Shown: positions 17,122-27,514 of the stretch, piece after piece
Layout: every line of letters begins with the position of its first letter
How positions within the stretch are numbered: position 1 is the stretch's first letter
DNA from: Streptomyces lienomycini
GTDB taxonomy: Bacteria; Actinomycetota; Actinomycetes; Streptomycetales; Streptomycetaceae
DNA: 64,000 nucleotides
Direction: 5' to 3'
NCBI RefSeq assembly: GCF_027947595.1
Contig: NZ_CP116257.1
Coordinates: forward strand, 248,001-312,000
Notes under the pieces: generated by a model
The model's database searches: none
Told to the model about the DNA's origin: nothing
What the model saw: only the letters and a program-made list of their open reading frames with translations
Position numbers and translations under genes: made by a program

Positions 17122-18975
17122 ATGCGGGAGCTCGGGGGCGAGGATCCCCAGCACATTGGCGCCTACCGGCTGCTGGGGCGGCTGGGCGCGGGAGGCATGG
17201 GCCACGTCTACCTGGCCCGCTCGGACCGCGGGCGCACGGTCGCCGTCAAGCTGGTGCGCGAGGAACTGGCCGCGCTGGAGGAGTTCCGCGAACGCTTCCG
17301 CCAGGAGGTCGAGTCCGCGCGGCGGGTCGGCGGCCCCTGGACGGCGCCCGTACTGGACGCGGACACCGAGGCCGCGGTGCCGTGGGTCGCCACCGGGTAC
17401 GTCGCCGGACCCAGCCTCCAGCAGGTCGTCGGGCACGACCACGGTGCGCTGCCCGAGCGCTCGGTGCGCACACTGGCCGCCGGGCTCGCGCACGCGCTCC
17501 AGGACATCCACGCCGCCGGGATTGTCCACCGCGACCTCAAGCCGTCCAACGTCCTGGTCACCATCGACGGGCCCCGCGTCATCGACTTCGGCATCGCCCG
17601 CGCCCTGGACACGGTGACCGACGGCGGCCTCACCCGTACCGGCGCGCTGGTCGGCTCGCCCGGTTTCATGGCGCCCGAGCAGGTGCGCGGCGACCGGATC
17701 ACGCCCGCGTGCGACGTCTTCTGCCTGGGCTCGGTCCTCGCCTACGCCGCCACCGGCGAGCTGCCCTTCGGCACCGCCAACAGCGGCGTGCACGCGCTGA
17801 TGTTCCGCATCGCCCAGGAGGAACCCGGCCTGGAGGGCGTCCCCGAGGGCATCGCCGACCTCGTGCGGGACTGCCTGAAGAAGGACCCGGCCGCCCGGCC
17901 GGACCTCGCCGAGATCCTGGAGCGCACGGGCGCCCGCGACACGGTCGGCGACGGCCGCTCCCGCGACCCGTGGCTGCCCGGCGCGCTGGTGGCCCAGCTC
18001 GGCCGGCACGCGGTACGCCTGCTGGACACGGAGAACCCCGAGGGCCCCGAGGACCCCGCGCCCACCGGGACTCCGCGGCCCCCGGACACCGGCCCGGCGC
18101 CCGACGGTCCGCCGTCGCCGCGCGAGCCGGGCAGCGGCGGCACCCCGCTGAACCACCTCCCGACCCGGGTCGCGGGCGGGCACCCGCCCACGCCGCCGCC
18201 CGCCGCCCCCGACCGTCCGGCGCACCAGCCGCCCGCCCACGGATACGCCCCGGCCCCGGGATGGAACGCCCCGCCGCCGGGACACCACCAGCCGTACGGC
18301 GGTGCCCCCGGCGCGACCCCGCCCTACGATCCGCAGTCGTACGGTCCGCAGCCGTACGGTCCGGAGCCCTACGGCCCCCAGCCGTACGGCCCGCCGCACG
18401 AGCCCTCCCGGACGGGCGGTTCCACCGCGCTGCTGATCGTCGTCGCCCTGATCGTCGCGCTGGGCGCGGGGGGCACGGTCTACGCCCTGATGAGCGGGGA
18501 CGACGCGGGCGGCACCCGCGCCGGCGGCGACCCGGCGACCCGGCCCGCGTCGTCCGCGTCCCAGAACCCGGGCTCCGGCCCCGGCTCCGGGCCGGGCACG
18601 GACGGTTCGACCCCGCCCCGGGACGGCACGATCCCCTCGGCCTACCTGGGGACGTGGGCCACCACCATCGACAACGCCTCCGGCGTCCACACCCGGCGGC
18701 TGACCCTCCAGCAGGGCGACGTGGGCGACACGGTCCTCTCCCTCGTCGCCGACGGCCCCACGGGCAACGGCACCTACCACTGCGTCTTCGAGGCCGACCT
18801 GGCCGGCGCCCCGGGCTCCGGCGGCCCCGTGGACGTCGGTCCCTCCACGGTCGCGAGCGGCCCCGCCGCCTCCTGCACCCCCGGAGCGCCCACCCGGCTC
18901 ACCCTGCTGCCGAACGGCACCCTGGAACGCACCAACACGAGCACCGGCGAAACCCTCACCTACACCCGCCGGTGA
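17122..18975 (+). CDS. Membrane-anchored serine/threonine protein kinase
   Basis: Protein of about 617 residues. The cytoplasmic kinase domain (residues about 13-270) has the Gly loop LGAGGMGHVYL, Lys42 in VAVKLV, catalytic HRDLKPSN (Asp138) and DFGIA (Asp155). A Pro-rich linker follows with PYGPQ-type repeats around residues 400-425, then one membrane helix (about 436-458, LLIVVALIVALGAGGTVYAL) and an extracytoplasmic domain of about 155 residues starting with a Ser/Gly-rich stalk. There are no PASTA repeats. ATG 17122 follows GGGGGGAAGG. It is probably an envelope-sensing Hanks kinase. Confidence 0.95.
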   Translation: MRELGGEDPQHIGAYRLLGRLGAGGMGHVYLARSDRGRTVAVKLVREELAALEEFRERFRQEVESARRVGGPWTAPVLDADTEAAVPWVATGYVAGPSLQQVVGHDHGALPERSVRTLAAGLAHALQDIHAAGIVHRDLKPSNVLVTIDGPRVIDFGIARALDTVTDGGLTRTGALVGSPGFMAPEQVRGDRITPACDVFCLGSVLAYAATGELPFGTANSGVHALMFRIAQEEPGLEGVPEGIADLVRDCLKKDPAARPDLAEILERTGARDTVGDGRSRDPWLPGALVAQLGRHAVRLLDTENPEGPEDPAPTGTPRPPDTGPAPDGPPSPREPGSGGTPLNHLPTRVAGGHPPTPPPAAPDRPAHQPPAHGYAPAPGWNAPPPGHHQPYGGAPGATPPYDPQSYGPQPYGPEPYGPQPYGPPHEPSRTGGSTALLIVVALIVALGAGGTVYALMSGDDAGGTRAGGDPATRPASSASQNPGSGPGSGPGTDGSTPPRDGTIPSAYLGTWATTIDNASGVHTRRLTLQQGDVGDTVLSLVADGPTGNGTYHCVFEADLAGAPGSGGPVDVGPSTVASGPAASCTPGAPTRLTLLPNGTLERTNTSTGETLTYTRR

Positions 18976-19012
18976 CCCTGCCTGACCCACGGGCCCCACT
19001 CGGCAAGGACCG

Positions 19013-19774
19013 TCACCGCGGCTCCGGCGGCCGCTGCCGGGGCATGTTCGGCCGGGCCCCGTTCGTCGGCACGGAGAACCTTCCCGGCCCCACGAACCCC
19101 GCCTCGGACCGCCCTGCCCCCGCTCCGTCCGCCGGGCCCGACTGCAACCCCAACGGCGCGGCCCCGGTCCGGAACCCCACCATCCAGTCCGCCGTCTCCG
19201 CCCGCACCAGCTCCGTCACGTCCTCCGAGAACCGCCGCAGCACCAGCAGACACCGCTCGGCCGCCTCGCTCGCCGTCCCGTCCGCCGGCCCCAGCACCTC
19301 CCGCACGCTCTCCGACGCCCAGTCGAACTGGAGCGCCTGAAGCCGCCGCTGCACCGCCTGCGCCGCGGCCACGTCCCGCATCCACCCGGACGTGACCCCG
19401 AAGAACCGGTCCCCCGCCACGCACGCCACCGCCCACAGCAGCGCCAGATATCCCCAGGGCGCGGCCCCGCCCACCAGCTGGGACATGTCCAGCAACGGCA
19501 GCGCCGCCCCGGCGACCGCCCCCGCCGCGGCCCCGCACCGCAGCAGCACGGCGCAGCGCCGCTTACCCACCCGGTCCGCCAGGTACCAGGCCACCGTGTC
19601 CAGCGCGCCCCGCTCCACCCACCGGTACAACTCGTCCAGCCGCTCGGCGGGCAGCGTCCAGTCGCCGAGGGGGAACGCCCGTCCGGTCAGGTCGCCCGGC
19701 GGCGGTCCGGCCGCCCCCTCGCCGCCTCGCCCGTCCTGCGGCGGCCCCTCGGGCTGCATCTCCGGCTGACCCAC
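19013..19774 (-). CDS. SLATT-like two-helix membrane protein
   Basis: About 253 residues. A central block RLDELYRWVERGALDTVAWYL precedes two hydrophobic helices (LLRCGAAAGAVAGAALPLLD and WGYLALLWAVACVAGDRFFG) and a long helical region (AAQAVQRRLQALQFDWASES). This helix, two membrane segments and C-terminal helix layout suggests a SLATT-type domain, the family of small two-TM effectors sometimes linked to nucleotide-sensing defence systems; the assignment is from pattern, not a search. GTG 19774 has GGGAG 6 nt upstream; GTG 19807 is an alternative. It lies between the kinase (convergent) and ybaB (divergent). Confidence 0.6.
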   Translation of the reverse strand: MGQPEMQPEGPPQDGRGGEGAAGPPPGDLTGRAFPLGDWTLPAERLDELYRWVERGALDTVAWYLADRVGKRRCAVLLRCGAAAGAVAGAALPLLDMSQLVGGAAPWGYLALLWAVACVAGDRFFGVTSGWMRDVAAAQAVQRRLQALQFDWASESVREVLGPADGTASEAAERCLLVLRRFSEDVTELVRAETADWMVGFRTGAAPLGLQSGPADGAGAGRSEAGFVGPGRFSVPTNGARPNMPRQRPPEPR

Positions 19775-19823
19775 CCGGCACTCCCTACTGATCGCCGTAC
19801 TGCTCACCGTCCGCGAGGACTCA

Positions 19824-19849
19824 TGCGCCGGAACCCTGCGCCGGAACCC
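19824..19849. repeat. Tandem 13-bp repeat
   Basis: Two perfect adjacent copies of TGCGCCGGAACCC in the spacer between the SLATT-like gene and ybaB. Each carries GGAAC, but no properly spaced -10 follows. Confidence 0.8.
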
Positions 19850-20034
19850 TTCCTACCGCCCAATGGGTGGCGAAGAGCCGGGTTCCGCCGCTTTTCCGCC
19901 CGGACGAGGGCGTTGATCAGGTATAGGGCTCCCACGGCATCACTCGAAAGAGTGCTGGGGCGAGGGCCGCCCGGACCACGTAGGCTCGTGCCGAACGGCA
20001 AAACCGTAGTGACCGGAAGCGATGGGAGCCGAAC

Positions 20035-20388
20035 GTGATCCCCGGTGGTGGCCAGCCCAACATGCAGCAGCTGCTCCAGCAGGCCCAGAAGATGCAGCAG
20101 GACCTGGCGAAGGCCCAGGAGGAACTGGCCCAGACGGAGGTCGACGGTCAGGCGGGCGGTGGCCTGGTGAAGGCCACGGTCACCGGTTCCGGCGAGCTGC
20201 GGGGCCTCAGGATCGACCCGAAGGCGGTGGACCCGGAGGACACCGAGACCCTCGCCGACCTGATCGTCGCCGCGGTCCAGGCGGCCAACGAGAACGCGCA
20301 GAACCTCCAGCAGCAGAAGCTCGGCCCGCTCGCGCAGGGGCTGGGCGGCGGCGGCAGCGGCAGCGGCATCCCAGGGCTCCCCTTCTGA
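20035..20388 (+). CDS. YbaB/EbfC nucleoid-associated protein
   Basis: Protein of 117 residues with the YbaB fold: an N-terminal amphipathic helix rich in Gln/Met ([20 protein letters not shown]), the core [20 protein letters not shown], and a Gly/Ser-rich tail. These proteins form dimers that bind DNA and almost always precede recR, as here. The start is GTG at 20035. The function is general nucleoid organisation or assistance to RecR. Confidence 0.95.
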   Translation: MIPGGGQPNMQQLLQQAQKMQQDLAKAQEELAQTEVDGQAGGGLVKATVTGSGELRGLRIDPKAVDPEDTETLADLIVAAVQAANENAQNLQQQKLGPLAQGLGGGGSGSGIPGLPF

Positions 20389-20471
20389 TCGGATCCGGGT
20401 TCGCCTTTCTCGGACCGGCCGAAGCCATCTACCGTACGTAGTGCACGAACCTCAGGAAGGACGGCAGTCCG

Positions 20472-21071
20472 TTGTACGAAGGCGTGGTCCAGGACCTCAT
20501 CGACGAGCTGGGGCGGCTGCCCGGCGTCGGTCCCAAGAGCGCGCAGCGGATCGCCTTCCACATCCTGCAGGCGGAGCCGACCGACGTACGGCGGCTCGCC
20601 CAGGCCCTCATGGAGGTGAAGGCCAAGGTCCGCTTCTGCGCGACCTGCGGGAACGTCGCGCAGGAGGAGCAGTGCAACATCTGCCGCGATCCCCGGCGCG
20701 ATCCCTCCGTCATCTGCGTGGTGGAGGAGCCGAAGGACGTCGTCGCCATCGAGCGCACCCGTGAGTTCCGCGGGCGGTACCACGTGCTCGGCGGCGCGAT
20801 CAGCCCGATCGACGGGGTCGGCCCCGACGATCTCCGCATCCGTGAGCTGCTGGCCCGCCTGGCGGACGGCACGGTCACGGAACTGATCCTGGCCACGGAC
20901 CCGAACCTGGAGGGCGAGGCCACGGCCACGTACCTCGCCCGCATGATCAAGCCCATGGGCCTCAAGGTCACCCGCCTGGCCAGCGGCCTCCCGGTGGGCG
21001 GCGACCTGGAGTACGCGGACGAGGTGACCCTCGGCCGCGCCTTCGAGGGGAGACGACTCCTAGATGTCTGA
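20472..21071 (+). CDS. recR: Recombination protein RecR
   Basis: RecR of 199 residues, part of the RecFOR pathway loading RecA at gaps. N-terminal HhH region ([20 protein letters not shown]), C4 zinc finger ([16 protein letters not shown]), Toprim domain ([16 protein letters not shown] ... [20 protein letters not shown]) and the Walker-B-like C-terminal region. The start is TTG at 20472 (MYEGVVQDL), set by family alignment. It overlaps the next gene by 8 nt. Confidence 0.97.
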   Translation: MYEGVVQDLIDELGRLPGVGPKSAQRIAFHILQAEPTDVRRLAQALMEVKAKVRFCATCGNVAQEEQCNICRDPRRDPSVICVVEEPKDVVAIERTREFRGRYHVLGGAISPIDGVGPDDLRIRELLARLADGTVTELILATDPNLEGEATATYLARMIKPMGLKVTRLASGLPVGGDLEYADEVTLGRAFEGRRLLDV

Positions 21072-21723
21072 CGCCACGCTGCACGCGACCAACCAGAACC
21101 CGGACGACTTCGCGGTCCAGATCGCCGACCAGATCGAGAGCTTCCTGGTGGCCGTCACCGAGGTCGCCAAGGGGGACGAGCCGGACTCGGCGGTCCCCTT
21201 CCTCCTCCTGGAGGTCTCCCAGCTGATGCTGGCCGGCGGCCGCCTGGGCGCCCACGAGGACATCGTCCCCGACGAGCGCTACGAGCCCGACCCGGGCCCG
21301 GAGCAGGACGTGGACCCGCTCCGGGAGAACCTGGCCCGCATCCTCGACCCGATCGACGTCTACTCCGAGGTCTTCGACCCCTACGAGCCGCGCAAGGCCC
21401 CGGTCCCGGCCCGTATCTCCGACGACCTCACCGACGTCATCACCGACCTCCGCCACGGCATGGTCCACTACCGGGCCGGGCGCACCACGGAGGCCCTGTG
21501 GTGGTGGCAGTTCTCCTACTTCTCCAACTGGGGCTCCACCGCCTCCGCGACCCTGCGCGCCCTCCAGTCGGTCGTCGCCCACGTCCGCCTGAACCAGCCC
21601 CTGGAGGAGCTGGACGGCCTCGACACCGACCAGGAACTGGGCGACGAGGTCCTGGAGTCGGAGGCCGGCCGGGTCATGGTGCGGGAAATCGCGGGCCCGC
21701 TGGGCCTGCGGCCGGTCAAGTAG
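21064..21723 (+). CDS. DUF5063-family protein
   Basis: Protein of 219 residues, acidic and cytoplasmic, conserved downstream of recR in streptomycetes. Features are [20 protein letters not shown] near the start, an acidic middle ([15 protein letters not shown]), and a tryptophan-rich core ([19 protein letters not shown]). The overlap with recR suggests co-translation. The function is unknown. Confidence 0.9.
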   Translation: MSDATLHATNQNPDDFAVQIADQIESFLVAVTEVAKGDEPDSAVPFLLLEVSQLMLAGGRLGAHEDIVPDERYEPDPGPEQDVDPLRENLARILDPIDVYSEVFDPYEPRKAPVPARISDDLTDVITDLRHGMVHYRAGRTTEALWWWQFSYFSNWGSTASATLRALQSVVAHVRLNQPLEELDGLDTDQELGDEVLESEAGRVMVREIAGPLGLRPVK

Positions 21724-21738
21724 CGGCGCGACGGGATC

Positions 21739-22653
21739 TCACGTCTCCTCGCCGACGTCCGGGGCGTCCCGGACATGCGGCATGCCCGGTACGCCGAGCA
21801 GGCGGAGGAACGCGGTCGCCGCGGGCGTGCGGCTGCCGGGAGGCCAGACGACGTACTCGACGCGGGCCGGTGCGTCGGTGACCTGGATCGTGGTCACCCC
21901 GCTGAGCTGGGGCACGTAGGCGGAGGGCAGCATCGCCACGCCGAGGCCCTGTCCGACCAGCCGTGCCAGGAAGTGTGTGTTCGTCACCTCGAAGGCGACG
22001 TCACGGGTGAGGCCGGCGGCGGAGAAGGCCAGGTCGGACTGGGTACGGCCGGCGGTCTTCGCCGGCAGGTCAACGAACTCCTCCTCGGCGAGCCGTCGCA
22101 GGTCGACCGGCCCTCCGCCGGCGAGCGGGTGATCGGGGGAGACCACGGCGACGAGCCGGTCACGGCCGATCACGTGGGCCTCGACCCCCTGGGGGCGCGC
22201 GGTGGTCGGCAGTCCGAGGAAGGCGACCTGAACGTCCCCTTCTCCGACCCGCTCGACGAGTTCCTCGCTCGCGCCCACGCGCAGACTCACGCGCACCCTC
22301 GGATACCGCCCGCGGAAGTCGCGCAGGGTGCGCGGGATGTCGACGGCGGCGACGGACGAGATCACGCCGACGCGGAGCTGTCCGCGGACTTCGCCGACGG
22401 CGGCGGCCACCTCGTCGGCCGCGCGTTCGGCGGCGGCCAGGCACTGGCGGGCGGCCGGGAGAAACGCCTCCCCGGCCGGTGTCAGCCGCACCCGGCGGGT
22501 GGTGCGCTCGAAGAGCCTGGCGCCCAGTTCCCGCTCCAGCCGCGCGATCTGGTGGCTGAGGGCGGACTGGACGACGAGACAGCGCTCGGCGGCCCGGGTG
22601 AAGCTCATGGTCTCGGCGACCGCGAGCACGTAGCGCATCTGCTGGAGCTCCAT
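21739..22653 (-). CDS. LysR-family regulator
   Basis: About 304 residues. The N-terminal winged HTH (MRYVLAVAETMSFTRAAERC, QSALSHQIARLERELGARLF) is typical LysR, followed by a periplasmic-binding-like effector domain (GQLRVGVISSVAAVDIPRTL ... GLGVAMLPSAYVPQLSGV). ATG 22653 (MELQQMRY) aligns with the family. ATG 22659, two codons upstream, lies inside the palindromic operator and is less likely. It is divergent from the MFS gene, the usual arrangement for LysR control of an efflux pump. Confidence 0.93.
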   Translation of the reverse strand: MELQQMRYVLAVAETMSFTRAAERCLVVQSALSHQIARLERELGARLFERTTRRVRLTPAGEAFLPAARQCLAAAERAADEVAAAVGEVRGQLRVGVISSVAAVDIPRTLRDFRGRYPRVRVSLRVGASEELVERVGEGDVQVAFLGLPTTARPQGVEAHVIGRDRLVAVVSPDHPLAGGGPVDLRRLAEEEFVDLPAKTAGRTQSDLAFSAAGLTRDVAFEVTNTHFLARLVGQGLGVAMLPSAYVPQLSGVTTIQVTDAPARVEYVVWPPGSRTPAATAFLRLLGVPGMPHVRDAPDVGEET

Positions 22654-22656
22654 GAG

Positions 22657-22681
22657 CATTTATCTTGGGTCAAGATAAATG
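22657..22681. promoter_or_regulatory. LysR operator palindrome
   Basis: Perfect 11-bp inverted repeat: CATTTATCTTG (22657-22667), spacer GGT, CAAGATAAATG (22671-22681). The core ATCTTG...CAAGAT contains the T-N11-A LysR motif. It lies at the LysR start and 55 nt before the MFS start; autoregulation and MFS control are inferred. Confidence 0.8.
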
Positions 22682-22735
22682 AGGTGACAAGCATGTGTTG
22701 GACTCATTGATCGGCCGCGACCAGACTTCGTTGAC

Positions 22736-23923
22736 ATGTCCGCACACGTCCACGAGGCCCCGGCCTCGACCTCGTCGCTGAAGGGATGGCTGGGCGTCGC
22801 CGCCATCACGGCCAGTCTCTTCGTCTTCCTGACCACCGAGCTGATGCCCGTGGGCCTGCTCACCCCGCTGAGCGAGAGCCTGGACATATCCGTCGGCGTC
22901 GCCGGTCTCATGGTCACCGCCCAGGGTGTCGCCGCGGGCCTCGGCGTACCGTTCATCGTCGCCTGGACCAGACGCGTCGACCGGCGCCCGCTGCTGACCA
23001 CGCTGCTCGCGGTGCTCGCCCTGGGAAACATCGTCACCGCCGTCTCACCGAACTACCCTCTGATCCTCGGCACCCGGCTCTGCATGGGCTTCGCCAGCGG
23101 AGTCTTCTGGGCCATCGGCGTGAGCATGGCCATGCGGATCGTGCCCGAACGGCATGCGAACCGGGCCGCCGCGGTGGTGATGTCCGGCATCTCCATAGCC
23201 ACGGTCGTCGGCATCCCCCTCGGCACCGTCATCGAGGCACGGACCGACTGGCGGACCACCTTCGGCATCTGGGCCGGCCTCAGCGTCCTGGTCCTCGTCG
23301 CCGTCGCGGCCCTCGTCCCCTCGATGCCGTCGCGGAACGCGGTGTCCGTCCGCGAGGTCTTCACCCTGCCGGTCAGGAACGGGCAGTTGCGCACCGTGCT
23401 GTTCGTCGTCGTCTTCTTCGTACTCGGACACTTCGGCGCCTACACGTTCGTGCGCCCCTACCTGGAGGACACCGCCGACGCCTCGTCCGCGTTCGTCACC
23501 ACCGTCCTGATCATTTTCGGTGTCGGCGGCGCGGTCGGGAACTTCGTCGCCGGCCACACGGTGAACAAGAGCCTGCACGGCACCTTCGTCACCGGTCTCG
23601 TAGGGCTCCTGACGGCCCTGTTGCTGCTGCGCCTCGCCGGGAACGGGGAACTCGGCGCCGTCGTCGCGCTGGTCCTGTGGGGACTCTCCTTCGGCGCCGT
23701 GCAGCTGTCCCAGATCAACATGACGCTCGCCTCGGCGCCCGACACCTTCGAGGCCGCCATGTCGCTCAACACCATGGCGTACAACACCTGCATCGCGCTC
23801 GGCGCCCTCTTCGGCGGGCTGTTCGTCGACCACGTCGGCGTCACGAGCGTCATCTGGTTCGGCGTGGTCCTGGCCGGGGCCTCGCTGCTGCTGCGGCTCG
23901 TCGCCGGGCGGGGGGTGAGGTGA
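22736..23923 (+). CDS. MFS efflux transporter (DHA1/AraJ type)
   Basis: 395 residues, about twelve membrane helices. Characteristic segments are LTTELMPVGLLTPLSESLDI in helix 1 and loop, TRRVDRRPLLTTLL in the loop between helices 2 and 3 (motif A region), and SGISIATVVGIPLGTVIEAR in helix 5 (motif C region of drug/H+ antiporters). It probably exports a small molecule or sugar using the proton gradient. It is controlled, by position, by the divergent LysR protein, and overlaps the GNAT gene by 4 nt. Confidence 0.93.
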   Translation: MSAHVHEAPASTSSLKGWLGVAAITASLFVFLTTELMPVGLLTPLSESLDISVGVAGLMVTAQGVAAGLGVPFIVAWTRRVDRRPLLTTLLAVLALGNIVTAVSPNYPLILGTRLCMGFASGVFWAIGVSMAMRIVPERHANRAAAVVMSGISIATVVGIPLGTVIEARTDWRTTFGIWAGLSVLVLVAVAALVPSMPSRNAVSVREVFTLPVRNGQLRTVLFVVVFFVLGHFGAYTFVRPYLEDTADASSAFVTTVLIIFGVGGAVGNFVAGHTVNKSLHGTFVTGLVGLLTALLLLRLAGNGELGAVVALVLWGLSFGAVQLSQINMTLASAPDTFEAAMSLNTMAYNTCIALGALFGGLFVDHVGVTSVIWFGVVLAGASLLLRLVAGRGVR

Positions 23924-24363
23924 CGTTGGAGAACCACACCTGGTCCCACCGCCTCGACGAGGTGGACCTGGAGGAGCTGTCCCGGCTGTATCTGCTGGCT
24001 CCCTTGGGCGACAAACCCCCCGAGGTGCTCGCCACGGTGTTCGGCAACAGCCGCTACACCTGCTTCGTCCACGCCGGTGACGTGCTCGTCGGCGCGGGGC
24101 GGGCGCTGGCCGACGGGGTCGACTGCGCCTACATCGCCGACGTGGCCGTCCATCCCGAGCATCAGGGGCGGGGCCTCGGGTCGGACATCGTCCGCAGGCT
24201 CCTGGAACTGGCGGACGGCCACAAGAAGATCATCCTCTACGCCGCCCCCGGCACCGAGGACTTCTACCGCAGGCTCGGCTTCCTCCACATGAACACGGCG
24301 ATGGCGGTCTGGTCCGACCCGCGACGAGCCGTCGACACGGGGCTGCTCCGCCCGGAGGAATGA
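23920..24363 (+). CDS. GNAT-family N-acetyltransferase
   Basis: 147 residues; acetyl-CoA binding motif A is VAVHPEHQGRGLGSDIVRRL, with motif B YAAPGTEDFYRRLGFLHMNT near the C terminus. The GTG start at 23920 overlaps the MFS stop (GTGA), indicating translational coupling. An acetyltransferase next to an efflux pump suggests modification and export of the same toxic compound, but the substrate is unknown. Confidence 0.92.
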   Translation: MTLENHTWSHRLDEVDLEELSRLYLLAPLGDKPPEVLATVFGNSRYTCFVHAGDVLVGAGRALADGVDCAYIADVAVHPEHQGRGLGSDIVRRLLELADGHKKIILYAAPGTEDFYRRLGFLHMNTAMAVWSDPRRAVDTGLLRPEE

Positions 24364-24763
24364 CGACGCCGCCTCATCGGGCCGCCCGCCGGACCCGCGT
24401 CCGGTCACGTGACGCGGCCCGTTGCGGCGGGGCGGGGGGAGGGAGGGCGCCCAACCAACCGTCGCCCTCGCCTCCCTCGCCTTCGGCGACGCCCCGATCC
24501 TCACCGGCGACCTGGGCGGCATCCGGGCGGCGCGGACGCGATCCTGGTCCCCAAGGGTGGACTGGTCCTTCTCACTTGTGAACGTGTGACACAGGGCACT
24601 TTCCCGAGTGACCCGCGTCCCCCTGGGCATGAGCCAGCCTGGACGAGTACCCGGGTCTCACCATGCGATACCGCAGGGGTGAAACCCGGACGCTCGGTAA
24701 AATGAGCCGACCGCAGTACATATACGTACGTGCGGAAAGAGACGGATTGAGCGAGGAGCGCAC
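24364..24763 (+). other. Intergenic region with a possible PIN-domain gene relic
   Basis: No intact gene. Bases 24458-24535 read TVALASLAFGDAPILTGDLG in one frame and continue, after a one-base shift, as ADAILVPKGGLVLLTC to about 24583. Both stretches resemble the C-terminal part of VapC-type PIN toxins. No start codon or upstream part remains, so this could also be chance. A TAAAAT at 24698-24703 is a possible -10 for ask; GAGGAG before 24764 is its ribosome site. Confidence 0.35.
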
Positions 24764-26040
<1,277 letters not shown>

Positions 26041-26041
<1 letters not shown>

Positions 26042-27117
26042 TGTCCGACACCGGACGGCACGGCCGTGCCGGGCGGCCCACGCTCGCCGTCGTGGGCGCC
26101 ACGGGGGCCGTCGGCTCGGTCATGCTCCAGATCCTGTCCCAGCACGCGGACGTCTGGGGCGACATCCGCCTGATCGCCTCGCCCCGCTCGGCCGGCCGCA
26201 AGCTGGCCGTGCGCGGCGAGGAGGTCGAGGTGGCGGCGCTCCGCGAGGAGGCCTTCGACGGGGTCGACGTCGCCATGTTCGACGTTCCCGACGAGGTCGC
26301 CGCCCAGTGGGCGCCGGTCGCCGCCGCCAAGGGCGCGGTGGTGGTCGACAACTCCGGCGCGTTCCGGATGGACCCGGACGTGCCGCTCGTCGTGCCCGAG
26401 GTCAACCCGCACGCGGTGCGGATGCGGCCCCGCGGCATCATCGCCAACCCGAACTGCACGACGCTGTCCATGATCGTGGCGTTGGGCGCGCTGCACGCCG
26501 AGTTCGGTCTGCGCGAGCTGGTCGTCTCCTCGTACCAGGCGGTCAGCGGGGCCGGGCGGGACGGCGTCGACACGCTCCGCCGGCAACTGTCGCTGGTGGC
26601 GGGCACCGAGCTGGGGACCCACCCCGGCGACGTGCGGCGGGCCGTCGGCGACGACACCGGGCCGTTCCCGGAGCCGGTCGCGCTGAACGTCGTACCGTGG
26701 GCCGGATCGCTGCGGGAGGACGGCTGGTCGTCGGAGGAGATGAAGGTGCGGGACGAGTCCCGCAAGATCCTCGGGCTGCCGCAGCTGCCGGTGGCGGTGA
26801 CGTGCGTACGGGTCCCCGTGGTCACCACCCACTCCCTGACCGTGCACGCCCGTTTCGAGGGCGAGGTCACCGTCGAGGGGGCCCGGGAGATCCTGGCCAC
26901 CGCGCCGGGCGTCGTGCTCTTCGACAACCCGGCCGCGGGAGAGTTCCCCACCCCCGCCGACGCGGTCGGTACCGACCCCACCTGGGTGGGCCGGGTACGC
27001 CGTGCCCTGGACGACCCGACGGCGCTCGAACTCTTCGTGTGCGGTGACAACCTGCGCAAGGGTGCCGCCCTGAACACCGCCCAGATCGCCGAGCTGGTGG
27101 CCGCCGAGTTCGGCTGA
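26041..27117 (+). CDS. asd: Aspartate-semialdehyde dehydrogenase
   Basis: 358 residues; reduces aspartyl phosphate to the semialdehyde with NADPH. NADP-binding [16 protein letters not shown], active-site Cys139 in [27 protein letters not shown], and the conserved His region [14 protein letters not shown]. Second gene of the ask-asd operon; a terminator-like hairpin follows about 140 nt downstream. Confidence 0.97.
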
Positions 27118-27253
27118 ACACGTGTCAGCTGTGCATCGGTCGGCGAAAACCCCTGGCCGCTGTGGGTTTCGTTTGTAGGATCCATGGACGAGATGTGATC
27201 CGGAAGTTGGTCCGGACTACTTGTAACAGGCACCCGTGCCTTCAGAGGATTTC

Positions 27254-27295
27254 CTCCCCGCCCTCCGCAACCGTGCGAGCGGCGGGGAGCGTCTT
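27254..27295 (+). terminator. Terminator after asd
   Basis: Arms CTCCCCGCC (27254-27262) and GGCGGGGAG (27281-27289) with an 18-nt loop, followed by GCGTCTTT. Position and shape fit termination of the ask-asd transcript. Confidence 0.65.
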
Positions 27296-27514
27296 TGCGG
27301 TCACCCTTTCAGGGCGTGGGGGCGAGGGGGTCGGCGTGGGGACGCCGAGGGCGGGCGTGGGGACGCTCGTTCACATGGACGTGAGGGAAGAGCGGACGAT
27401 GAGGGCCTATGACGCACCGTCAGCCGGGTGGCTGTCCGGACGGCTGTCCGACGGACACGGGAACGTGACGCCCGGCACGTACAACCCTCACGGGGGTGGG
27501 CGTGTCCAACTGGC

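Noticed and set aside
24360..24581. 73-codon frame overlapping the GNAT stop
   Set aside because: Arg/Pro/Ser-rich composition and no family resemblance.
27462..27485. GGAAC...CGTA as an ECF promoter for the sigma factor
   Set aside because: Spacing is 13 nt, too short for the usual 16-17.
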